Assembly: GCA_030247885.1 (NCBI GenBank)
Contig: JAPDRO010000003.1
Location: forward strand, 1,178,001-1,242,000
Reading direction: 5' to 3'
Origin: Taxawa tesnikishii (nom. ined.)
Lineage: Eukaryota > Ascomycota > Dothideomycetes > Dothideales
Length of the DNA stretch: 64,000 nt
The translations under genes were made by a program, and so were the position numbers. Of the stretch, positions 44,878 through 55,885 are shown piece by piece; within the stretch, counting starts at the first letter, position 1, and each line of letters opens with the position of its first letter. Below the pieces are notes generated by a model, which saw only the letters and a list, made by a program, of their open reading frames with translations, ran no database searches and was not told the DNA's origin.

Positions 44878-47646
44878 TCACAGCCGGCTCCTCCTTCTGC
44901 TAAACTTATCGAACATCTGCTGGACCGGACTGCCTTCGACTTCCATCTGCTCCCTGCCCGTCACCACCACACCGTGCTCATCACCAAACTTATCCGCGCT
45001 GTTCTCCATGAAGAGATGATCGCCTTCCGCATTCACGTGCCACGGAACGCCGTACTGCTTGCCGTGAGGCCCGCCTCCGCAGCTTCCCGCCATGACACCG
45101 CTCGGTGGACTGTTGACAGCTAAGCTGAAGAGGTTGGGCGGCTCGCTAAAGTCGGTCACGAGGCCCTTGTGGGTGACAAAGTAGCCCAAGCAGATGACGT
45201 TGATGACGAAGACGACGACCAGAACGGCGTAGAAGCCGCGCTGATAGTTCTCCGTGCCTCCTGATGCGTACTGCTGAGCGCGCAGGCTGGCGTTGAAGTA
45301 CTGGTACTGGCCCTCCTCCAGCATCGGTGCCGAGTAGTTCCAAAATTCGACAAAGGGCGTGTTTTCGGTCGACATGAGCAACGTCGAACCAGCCATGACT
45401 GCCAGAGCTTCCGCCATGCTCGGCAGAGCGGCGCTCAACTGTGGGGCGGACAAGATGAGCTGCGTGAGTAATCGGGAGTTGCTTGCGTTGCCGTCCGATA
45501 TGCCTGCGTTCAGGGACAGACTGTTGCCCCATTCCGAGGCAATGCCGCTGACATAGTCTTTGGTTGATGGAATTATCCCCGTAGTAGCGTTTGGCATGCT
45601 GTGGATATACTGCATGTTGTCATTCGAATCTTCGCAAATTGCTTCCAATGTGCCTCCACTTCTGGAGGCGTTGTAGCGAGTGGAACAGTATGGTGTCAGG
45701 AACGCTTTGACAGAGCACAGAGCGTATCCGGCTGTTGGGCTTTGTCCGAGCAGATAGATAGCTTCACGTCCGTATACGCCAGTGCCGTTCAATATCGTGT
45801 TGTACGGTAATGGGAGCTTCGGAAACACCGGACGCGGTACCGTCATTGTTTCTGAGACGTTGTACCCAGGTCCCCATCCGAATACGTCATCCACGACAGT
45901 TTTGTTCCATGGTTGAGCAGGATCGTAGAAATCAAGCAGAGGACTCGGCCAAAGGGATGCGTCAAAGGGCTCTGTAGAGTTCCACTCCGAATACACGATC
46001 GGTGCAAGATCGTCTTCTGTCATGCTGGCACACAATACATTGATAGCCGGTGAGGGTACGGACGCGTGCACGGAGTAGATACCAAGGCCATCCAGGTCCT
46101 CAGGTTGGAGGATGTCATTGATCCCATCTCTCGCCGCGGAGAGGACACCCGCATGCGGCATCGCCATTGTAACGTTGTTGATTGTACGGCCGGCGACCTT
46201 GGACACGTTTGCCGTGTCGACAATTTCGATCCAATCTGCAGTCACCGTGGTGTTCTCGTACAACAACGCAAAGCCACCGGGACGGTTTGCCAGATCGATG
46301 CTCCCATTGCCCTGTCCAGCAACATCGTCCCAATCAGCAAGATAGCGCTGATAGTTATGATAGCTTTGCGCAGCGTACTGAATCTGTAGGCAAGTTGTTC
46401 CACCATAGGTAGGATCGCTTGCGCTCGGTATCGGGGTTTTGCATAGCTTTTCAAGGTACTGGGGATTTGCGTAGGAAGCCATCACAAGGCCCCGCATCAG
46501 CTTTGGCTCCCATTTCCCAAACTTCAGTTGAGGTTGGACAAGAGCATCAGAAGCCGTGGTGTAGAGCATGGCAGCGATTGTGGCCAAGAGGGAGAGTATG
46601 CCGAGAAAGGAAAGCGCAGCATAACGGATGCTCCCAGCGTGAGTGACGAGTGAGCCAGGTTGCACGACCCAGCTCCTCATGTTGAACTCGGCAAGGTTGA
46701 CACCTTTCTGATCCTTCATGAATGCCCTCCGTGAGAGCACTTGGCCGAGGAAAGCGACAAACACTGTGACGAACGACAGCTCGATGGTCTTGGCGAAAAG
46801 TGCGGCAAGAAGTGATGCAGTGGACTCAGAAACTACCCCTCCTGTATGGATGATATGACCATATCTAGGGCCACGGAATGCAATGATTAAGTACAGGGCA
46901 GAGAAAACCGTGGAATAGACCGACAGGACAAGTATTGTTACCAGCAAATAATTGGCGCGACCTTGGTAGAAGTGCTTGTGAGTTGCACAGGCAACACTCG
47001 GGGTGAAATCTGAACGGGATCAGCTTTCGTATGAAGGTTGAACAGTGACAGCGTTACCGTTATACACTGATCTCAGGGACTCTGCAAAGGTGCTCTTGGA
47101 GCGAAGAGGCTGCGCATCGGACGAAGCGACATAATTCGGTTGGATCGAGGATTGGAAAGATGAGACGGATCGCTTGGCATGGTGATTGCTGGACCAATAG
47201 GGCACGTCTGGCTCGTTGCTGGCATGTCGAAGTGCACTTTTGGGGAAGGTACCTGAGGCCGAATGAGGAGAGTGAAGTAGTGGATCCGCCGAGCCGGGCG
47301 TCGCTGGAGAGTCGGCGAGTGAAATCTTCGAGCCTACTGCGACTCTTGGTATGGAAGACGTGGATGTGTTTCGCGGCAGCGGTCTCGCTGGCTCTGGCCC
47401 GATTGATATGCCAAGGCCGCGTGGTAGTTGGTCTTCTTCATGGTGTGGTATGGCCTCTGTAATGTCGTCGTCCAGCTTTACGGCGTCGTAGGCGTGCCTG
47501 TCTCCGTCCAGTACAGAAGCTAACCGCGCAAAGGTCGGTCTGTGACGGACGGGTGAGCGAGGAGTTGAATCTACAAGGGTCGAAGAGGGCGACAGCGCGG
47601 GGCTTTCAGCTCTATTAGCGCTTTCGGCATGCTCGGTGGATGACAT
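44878..47646 (-). CDS. large fungal membrane glycoprotein, unknown function
   Basis: Exons 47646..47058 and 47009..44878 (47-nt intron) give 906 aa with no frame break. The first ~200 residues are disordered and cytosolic (Ser/Pro-rich). Then FYQGRANYLLVTILVLSVYS begins a first span (res. 210-235), a second lies near KTIELSFVTVFVAFLGQVLS, and a third near YAALSFLGILSLLATIAAML. A large extracellular or luminal domain follows, with more than ten Asn-x-Ser/Thr sites and several Cys, closed by a last span (FYAVLVVVFVINVICLGYFV) and a cytosolic tail. Similar proteins are widespread in Dothideomycetes and Eurotiomycetes with no known role; the layout recalls DUF3176-type proteins, but I cannot confirm that. 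Confidence 0.82.
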
Positions 47647-48415
47647 GGTTGTTGTTTGGCATAGATGCAGAAGAGTGGAAGAAATCAGTTTGCCGTCCTT
47701 GGGTAACTATCGAGCTGGTTCCACAACGCGCATTGACGGGTCTGGCAAACGAGGACTCACAAAGGAAGCTCCAAAGTGGTCGGACCCGCGGCCGGAGGAG
47801 GAGCATTAAGAACGAAGGCACAACCGACACTGCGGCTGACATGGCGCAATAACTCTGGATAGGTAGCTAGCCGGGTGGCACGAGTCTCTACTGCTACAAT
47901 TTACGCGTGGCGCACATGGTATTCCCTATTCGGGAAATGTGGATGTGGGCGTAGGGCTTCGAATTGGCCATCGAACAGACCGGTGGCCGTAGGATTCCTT
48001 GGCGTTTTCAGCTGGGCTGCATCTCGCCTTCGTACATGAGCCGATCGGGAGGATAAAGCGACCGTAGACTATGTTTTAGCTGAAGCGGACTGCGTCGACA
48101 ACCTCTCTAGATGTACTTGGTATTGTGACTGCTTGATTCCGTTAAAGGTGCGCTCTACGTTTCCTGGCGCTCTGATTCATGACCATTTTTATAGAGGCGT
48201 CGGCGATGTGCACACCAACTCGCGCTTGTTTTATCTGTTTTTAATCGCGGATAACAATTTGCTACCTCCTCCGAATACATGTTCTACCCATACCTTCCTC
48301 GAAATGAGCCTGATTGCGGGTTTCAAGCGTGTGTTCCTAGTCGTACAGCTCCCCGCAGTGACAAATTTGTGACCGCTGGCGGTTCGGAAGCGAAAACCCG
48401 AGACGTGCCACAACA
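47647..48415. other. intergenic
   Basis: Upstream of the membrane-protein gene; presumably its promoter. Short frames (47640-47852, 48133-48372) are not supported. Confidence 0.45.
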
Positions 48416-48840
48416 ATGGCGCGAAGAGTACCCATGAACACGAATGCCTACGATGGCCCAAGGATATGCCCAATCTGCAGCAAGATACCGATGGAAGTAC
48501 TTGAAGCTAAGCAACCCGATCGTGAAGATAGTAAATGGGTCGATAGCATGCAAGATGCTATGCATAATCTCGCGCAAGAAGGACGGGTGTCAATTGGAGT
48601 GTTCTGGCGTTACTCTGCGGAAAAATCGCAAATGCTCATATCAGTTCGATTGTCGACATAGGTCCTACTACCTCTGGGCTCTTCGAGGATATGGAACTTC
48701 ATGGAATGGCTTGCTGCGTGATGACCACAGAGGAATACACGGACAGTTCAGGGCTACCTTGGATGATGTTCTGGTCGAGTCAGACAGACGCATTGCAGTT
48801 GGAATGGACCTATAGCGGTGTCTCGGTTTACTGACCTCGT
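48416..48840 (+). pseudogene. possible HET-domain-like remnant
   Basis: The frame from 48416 reads CPICSKIPMEVLEAKQPD and then QDAMHNLAQEG, which recalls the start of fungal HET-domain proteins (C-x2-C, IPxxxL, then a Ser/Ala-rich helix before a GCxLC motif). The following text is split over frames and has stops, so if it is a HET gene it is a broken relic. The match is short and from memory, so the call is weak; an accidental likeness is possible. Confidence 0.28.
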
Positions 48841-49662
48841 GGCTCACTGCATGCCTGCAAGATCATCCGTGTTCCAAGCAGCACTACAATCCAGATCATG
48901 CCGAAAGAATCCGCCAAGAAGACCTTCGAGGCGTGCTCCTTTCAGATAGAAGCTGCTACAACGCTTCTCAGGTCACCTACCAATTCCTTCAGTAGTGCAA
49001 GCGGAGGCAAGACTTAGGCAAAAGGCTTTCTTGCCAAGATCTAGCCTCACTCAGATGTCAAGATCTATCCCAACCCTGAGGAGCAAGCGAACACCAGTAC
49101 TATACCGACACGGAGCCGAATAGATCTGTACTGTAGATATATGTCCTCCTCACCGCTCGCCCAGCCAGAAGCGACTCTAGCCGAGACAATGCGAGCGATG
49201 AAGAGCCAAGCCTGTTTGAAGATCAGACTTGGGGTCTTCTAATATGGCTTCTTTGTCCACACTCGTTCATCCTGGAAGACGGAGATGACGGGCTCTAGCA
49301 TAATTTAGAAGCTTGAGGGTTGAGACTATGGGAAAAGATAAAAACAAAAAAGGGGAAGAACAATCGGAGAGTGGTCCATATATGATCAACGGATCAGTGA
49401 GCGACAGTCTCCATTGATGTACAACACACTGTATCGCGTGAAACGAACGCAATGTTGTTCTGCCAGCACTCCTTCGTGGCATGTTTATATGTTCGACAAC
49501 ATGAGTGAAAGAAAGCTGAAGTTGAAGCGCGCAGTGCAACAGAAAGAGAATTCATAGCGGCCCACTTAGACCAGATGCAAACAGTGAGCAAACACCAACG
49601 TCACCTCTACACGGTACGCCTCTTGCACATCGCGCCAGGTTCGTGTTACACTGCCACGAACC
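48841..49662. other. intergenic, nothing supported
   Basis: Between the weak HET-like remnant and the EF-hand gene. No gene, RNA or repeat could be recognised. Confidence 0.45.
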
Positions 49663-50400
49663 ATGGTGAGTATGCCCCATAACGCTACGCACTTGCGAAA
49701 GCTGACCAAAGTAGCCTCCAAAGCGCCGTCCCCCAGCTGTTGCGGCCAAACCGGCTAAGAAGCGCCAGTCGAAGCTTGCGAAAGAGAACGATATCACTGC
49801 AGAACAGGAAGCCGAGATACAAGAAGCATTTGGTCTCTTCGCCGTACAGCACGAGGAGTACGAGGACGAAAAGGAGGGGTGCTGAAGAGTGAGGACGTAA
49901 GGAGATGCTTGATGTGGGTCTATCGTTTCAGGCGCCTTCAAGGTTTAGGCGCATATTATGCGATATACACAACTGCAACTTGCGATACACGCGTTCTGCC
50001 TCGAATACAGAGGCAGTGTGCTGACTCATAGCCTAGCGCGTTGAACACTCCTCCCTCTGACAACGCCGAACTGCGGGAGATCCTTTCCACCGTCGATCCC
50101 ACTTCATCTGGTTTCGTGACATACCCACACTTCCTGGCAGTCGCCGCGCTAAAACTGCACGCACGAGCTTCGTCTCCAAATGCTCAGGATGCTGAAGTGG
50201 ACGCCGCTTTCACCCTGTTCACGCGTGGGGAGAGCGAGGTAATCACACTAGCACACTTGCGAAGGGTGGCGAAAGAGCTTCGAGAAGACGTGAGCGATGC
50301 AACGCTCAGGGATATGATCAGAGAGGCCAATGGTGGCACCGGAGGCATGGTTGGAAGAGAGGATTTTGAAGCAGTCATGCGACGTGCGGGGGTCTTTTGA
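49663..50400 (+). CDS. EF-hand calcium-binding protein (calmodulin/centrin-like)
   Basis: Exons 49663..49665 (the ATG alone), 49715..49913 and 50037..50400 give about 188 aa. A basic Pro/Lys-rich N-terminus (PPKRRPPAVAAKPAKKRQSK) precedes EF-hand helices (NDITAEQEAEIQEAFGLFA, STVDPTSSGFVTYPHFLAVA, EVDAAFTLFTRGESEVITLA, LRDMIREANGG). Some calcium loops are incomplete, so calcium binding by each hand is uncertain. It is a family found across filamentous ascomycetes; a role in the spindle-pole or cytoskeleton, as for centrin, is only a guess. One base is missing in a G4 run (49876-49879), between EKEG and LKSEDVRRCL; with it 189 codons close. Confidence 0.82.
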
Positions 50401-51369
50401 TGAACGTGGCCGAAGATATGGCAACCTGAGAATAATATTTTGGAGGGAGTATGGTTACAACTCAATCGAGCGATGGCGCTGCGGCGTTTGTGGCTGTTTA
50501 GTCGCGTGGCATACAGCTACGGAATCAGGTGCTCATTTGGCAGGAGTAACATTGCATCTGGGTGCTAGTGAAGGACGAACGAAGCATGGAAGATATACTA
50601 GGCGAACCCCAGGCTGCTTACGGTGTCCGGCTTCTTCAATCAGTTTGGATCTGCTTTTCGACTCTCTGTAAGTGCGCTGACACGTAAACACCTGAGGTCT
50701 CAAGGTCTCCTTGGAGCAGCAACCGTCACGTCACGTTGATACAGATACCGACACCGTTTGCACCAAGAACAGGAAACCCTTCAGTGTCGATCAATTCTTA
50801 TGAACCGAATGCCTTCTAAAGGACATCAGTATACGGCAGATACATTAAACTTCACACTTCATGCCCCAAACGATCGAGTCTCGGTTCATCGTATGTGCCA
50901 AATATAGTACATACCTTGGCGGGGACGTCGAGTTTCAACTCTAAACAAAACGTCCGCATTGTCGGATGCCTGAAGGGCATAGCATCCGTCTATATACCTT
51001 GGGCATATTGGGATGGACAGTATCCAAATCTCGTATAGGGACCCGTCGGACGAACTGTCACAAATGATCGACCAAACACCCTGCGCACAGAACTTCTGAT
51101 ACTCCACTTCATGTTCCATCCTCGCACGCATTGGAAAAGATACTCTCGTATCATGTAACGTCAATTTAGGTCGCTCATATGAACTTCAGGGCATCCCGAC
51201 GTCGCTGCAAGCAAAGGCGAGTGCAACAGGCATACAAGTATGGATTTTTGTTTGCGTCAATTCGATCTCATCTTTACATTCTTAACAGCACAACAACTAC
51301 AGAACAGATCTAGCAATCGCACATTGTCAGCCTTGATTGCGGCACGCCATACTCCGTCAAACGACAGAA
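50401..51369. other. intergenic, nothing supported
   Basis: It lies between the EF-hand gene and the PhiA-like gene. Plus-strand frame 50330-50671 only continues the EF-hand gene in another frame. Confidence 0.45.
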
Positions 51370-51919
51370 TGAGAACTCCCTTCCTCGTCTCCTCTCTCCT
51401 CGCGGCTGTCGCAGCTTTCGCCGCTCCCGCAGCCTCCACCAATAACCCCTTCGGCGCCATCGCCACCCGCTCCGGGTCTCCCGTCCACCTTGCCTCCATC
51501 AACGCCAACAACGGTACATTTTGGATCGGAAAGCCGACTGAATCCTACTGACCCGAATCGGTAGGCACGAGCTGCCCCGCCGGCAACTCTACCTCCTTCA
51601 GTGGCGGATACTCTACTTTGGGTCTTAACGTCGAGGTTCCGGGCGGCCAGCAAGGCAAGTGATGCCCCCCGGCCTGTCCCATCCGCCACACCGCGGCGCA
51701 CAGCGGCTACGTCCTCGAGTGTACTTCGAGCACGAACTTCGCCCGCGGCGACAGCCTGCAGTGGAGTGATCGTGACTTCTACGCTTCTGAAGACCCCGAG
51801 AACAAGGGTATATATGAGCTCGCAGCGGACGTGGGGTTTATCAGTACCCTGACACCTGCTTGAGCTTTCTCCTGAAGGTAATCGATGCCGGCGAGGGCGT
51901 CGATGCTTGGCAGTACGTG
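51370..51919 (+). pseudogene. PhiA-like secreted cell-wall protein, decayed or misread
   Basis: PhiA is a secreted wall protein needed for normal phialides in Aspergillus. The frame starts at 51370 with a clear signal peptide (MRTPFLVSSLLAAVAAFA, then AAPAAS), then the family text (NNPFGAIATRSGSPVHLASI, FWIGKPTESY). At the next position, where relatives have the Cys of SYCP, stands TGA, after which PESVGTSCPAGNSTSF and GLNVEVPGGQQ continue in the same frame. Later pieces (HTAAHSGYV, then AGEGVDAWQYV at the end) lie in other frames, and a middle part is not recognisable. The TGA is a base change, not a run length error, so this gene may really be decayed; misread bases are the other option. 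No intron is seen to remove the stop. Confidence 0.6.
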
Positions 51920-53209
51920 TAAGGAAAGACTGACGTCCGCACGTGATGACTGGAGGACGAGGGAAGAAGGCGAGGGAGATTATGATTCATGTCTATAGTG
52001 TTGCGTAGGATGGAGTTGTGAAAGTAACCCCATTCTAATCACCATTCCCTCCATTATCTGTGAATCAGATATTACGACATCAATCGACAAGGATTAAACA
52101 ATTGGTGAAACAAGACAGTACTGTCCACATTTCTCCGCAGAGATAGTCCCCTTCTGCACCACTTTGGAGTGCCATCAGGGATGTACTCGGCCGCGAGTGT
52201 GTCTCCAATCTAGGGGTAAGTAAACGCCCATCAAGGAAACTAAATTTATCAGGATCGACAGAAGCACGCTCGGTGTAAGCTGCGTTGAGACGGCGGCGAT
52301 GCGTTAAGCGACACAAAACAGAGTCACTCTGTTCAACAGAAACCGATGGAAGGTAGAACCATGTGCTTCAATACACTGACCCTTGACTGCTTTTCAGAGA
52401 CGTAGCCCTGACTTTGTCTGTGCGAAAGCTGTGGGGAGGACGTGTGCACAAGCCAGAAAATACCTCCTTCATATCAAGGTTGACCGGATTTCATGCACAA
52501 GAGGTCAAGAACGAGCAGCAAAGGCGGGAATGCTGCGTCAGCAAGAACTAATTGAGATTCAGCGACAATTCAAAGGATGTGTTCGATAGTACTGGCAAAT
52601 CCCATCACTCGCTATGCACCAATTTCCCTTGCCTGAAAATCCCAAGAACCGCAGCATGAAGAACGCAGCAGACAGAAACAATCGAAATCAGAAAAGCAGA
52701 ATGCGGACGGCGAACATGGTATATAAACGCACAAAAACACAGAAAGCGGCAAGATTATTAACTGCAGGAAGAGGCCTGCAGAAACGAGGACCGGAGCGGA
52801 ACACAGCATGCGGGCCAGCCGGCGCTGAAGGTTTACGTCGTCGAGGTCGGGTATTAATGTTAGTTGAAGAGGTCGTGTCGATCCGATATAGGACCAGAGG
52901 TGTGCGCGAAGGAGAAGCACCCCATATCCGAGGGGTGTACTTCTGTCCGCGTAGAGTATGTAAGTGGGCCCCCGAAGCCCGCCGCCGTGTGTCCACCCAG
53001 TAACCGAAGAGAAAGGGAACCAACGCTTCAAGACGCCCGGAAAATGCAACCAACACATCCATGAGAGACGCTCTCGGATGCCCAGACGCCAGAGGAGAGG
53101 GGATCTCGCCGCCAATGATGTACATGGTATCAAATGCAGAAAGCAGCACAGACTAGAAGAAAGAAGTGAACGAGAGGAGAAGAAGGAAAAGTCGTCAATC
53201 ATGCAAAGC
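51920..53209. other. intergenic, nothing supported
   Basis: Between the PhiA-like sequence and the 3' end of the C2H2 regulator. Frames at 52612-53202 on both strands overlap and have no features. Confidence 0.45.
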
Positions 53210-55885
53210 TCAGTAAGCAGCTACTGCAGCTCCATGCATAGGCATAAGATGGTTGTGACTGCCAGTTTCCTGGGAGAGCAAAGCGTCTTCGTACCCGGTT
53301 AGGGCCTGGGCGTGGAGCTTGAACGATTCGCCCATGAGCTTGGTGATTCTGTTCTCCGTGTCAGTCACTGCATGTTATGTTGTGCAAAGGAGCAGACTTA
53401 CCCCCAAACGACCACTTCATCGATCATGCTGCCCCACAGACGGGCAACAGTGGAACTGAGTTTGACATGATACATGTCAAGAGAATCATCATCGAACAGA
53501 TTGCGGATTTTGTTGTACATAGCAATCTCGGCGGCGTTGGCAGGGTCTTCATCGTGTTCAATGCGCCAGAGCCACAGGCTCAGAATCACAAGCAGGTCCA
53601 AACCACAGAGAGGATGTTCGATGCTCCAGTTTGTCGCAGAAGTCCTAGCAACCCAACGAATGCCTTGAAGAGCGGCAACTTCAATGCAGTCATAGCACGC
53701 TTGGATAACCTTGAGCATCTCAGCGGAACGCTTCACCTTGTCACGAGCATGCGTCATTGCAGCAGCGACCTCGTAGGAGTCGTGGTAACGGAGCGCTTCC
53801 TGGATTGACTTGAGATCCACCAAGAGTCTAGCCGTAGTGTTGCGGTACATTGCCATAGCGTTGAAGATGAGCGGGTGACCACGATGCGGAGCGCTAAGCT
53901 GTACAACCACTGTCTCGGGCTCGCAAAGTTCGAGGGATTTCTCCCACGTCTCAAGAGCGAGGCGGAGCTTGTACTCTGTAACAACGTCCTGCAAGGGCTC
54001 AGGGCTGCGCTTGTGGTACCAAAGCTCCAAGAAAAGGGCATTGATCATGACCCTGGTGGCAAATGCACTGTAACGAGCGGCTTGTCCCTGGAACAAGGCG
54101 TCGTGGGCTTCTCTGAAAGTGATGATCGTGGAAGCTGTCAAGCTCTCCCGCCATGCATCATCGTCCGAGATGTCGAGGTTCCACAATGTCTCCGAAGATG
54201 GGAGCTCCAGCGTGTCGAACTCATTAAAACTGATCGCGGGCGTATGGTTGAACGTCATGGTCAGCTGGCCGAAAAATATGTACACCGCATAGTAGGTCCT
54301 GCGGCACATTTCGTCCTCAATCCACTCCTCATGACTAGGCGGGGCACCCTCACGCGCTTCAGTTCGCAACTTCAGCTCATACCTGTTACCAGCAACCATG
54401 TTGGCTACCAGACTCTTGACAGAACAAGCCCATTCTAGTCCCTTCGGGTCGCCACTCCAGCTGCTGAAGATCATGTTGATGAGAGTGCTTTGCATGGCCC
54501 ACAAAGGAGACTTGCGCGAGCTGAAGTTTTGCTTGTTGTTGAAGAACTGACCAATCAACAACTTCGAGCTAATATGCAATGTGTAGGCCTGGTCCTGCTC
54601 AAACGTGTAGAGTGCACCCACGGAAAGTACGGAGAGCAACAAAGCAGCTGAGACGCGCGAGGGGTCGAAAGACGCCGGATGGAGGAAGGGCAAATGGTGA
54701 TGGAACAGATTGAAGTACGCCGATAGATACCGGTTAAGCACAGACATGACTGGCAGCCGGAAGGTTTCTGCTAGCATTCCATCGCCATCGCAGCGCTTGA
54801 TGTTCTCCAGTATGCGCTGGATCTGCTCCTCACTCTCGACCTGTGGTGCTTTGGCGGTAGTGCACATGCGAGCGGGTCCAGGCGAACGTCTGTAGTCAAC
54901 AGGAGACACGGGGCCTACCATGGAAGGAAAGGGCGACAGAGCACCTGGGGTATCCAGCCCGGAAAACTGAGAAGACATCGCAAATGATGGAGGTTGAATA
55001 TCAGATGACTCGAGTTGTTGTGCCACAAGAGGAGGGAGCTGATTCGAATGCTGCACACTGCTGGTACCGTTGTACGATGGTTCCTGGGATCCGGAGATGC
55101 TTGACGACATCGAATGCGACTTCTGCTGAGAAATTGTCTGTGGCAGCATGGTGTCCCATTGCATCTGCGGCAGAGTCACAGAGGCGGCTCCATATCCGAC
55201 AGAAGGTTCCATGAGCGATCCTTGACCAGAAATGAGAGGCTCAGGGTGCATTGCACCAGCCTCATGGCTCGACATTGCAGCCTTTTGTTGAAAATTGGTC
55301 ATGAGCATAGCCGCCTCTTCAACTCCGAACAAGCCTTCATTCGCGTCGATCTGGTCCAGCGCGGCTTGTTCTACACCAGTGAACGGATTTGATGATTCCG
55401 CGACAGGCGAGGCTTTGGAGACATTGCGACGCTTGGTGTCGCTCTGGAGAGGGACGCCGCCATCTTTTGCATGGACGGTGCGATCATGACGAAGGAGGAG
55501 GTCGCGACGAACAAAGGTGCTACGACACTTCATGCATTTGAATGGGCGTTCTTTGGTGTCTGAAAACGGTGAGGTTAGCTCAGCTCAGTCCAGTCCTGTT
55601 GTGTACCCCGCCAAGGTGTCGCGAAGCGCCGCGTTGGATTGTCGCGAACAGGCAACCCCGCTGCGACGACGACGATAACAACAACAGCAGCAGCAGCGCG
55701 ATGCGACGCGATAAACAAAACAACTTACGTGATCTCTCATGGCGACTCCTGTGCTCACTTCTGCTGAATGCACGATTGCAGAATTGGCATTTGTATTTCT
55801 TTTCCGGAGCGACGGATGACTTGCGATTCGATGACGGCGAAGCCGAGGTGGTGGCGGGCAGGACTGCGACCGCTGCGGCAGGCAT
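53210..55885 (-). CDS. C2H2 plus fungal_trans transcription factor
   Basis: Three exons, 55885..55729, 55559..53402 and 53348..53210, give 817 aa with all phases closing. The N-terminus holds two C2H2 fingers in tandem, split by intron 1: KYKCQFCNRAFSRSEHRSRH, ERSH, then PFKCMKCRSTFVRRDLLLRH. After a long disordered part comes a fungal-specific transcription-factor domain: NRYLSAYFNLFHHHLPFLHP, CRRTYYAVYIFFGQLTMTFN and the rest of an all-helical domain. This layout (C2H2 pair plus fungal_trans) is common in ascomycetes; target genes are unknown. The last exon (ITKLMGESFKLHAQALTGYE) was placed by the GGG|GTAAGT donor; without it the protein would stop eight residues later in the intron. No frame break is seen. 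Confidence 0.88.
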
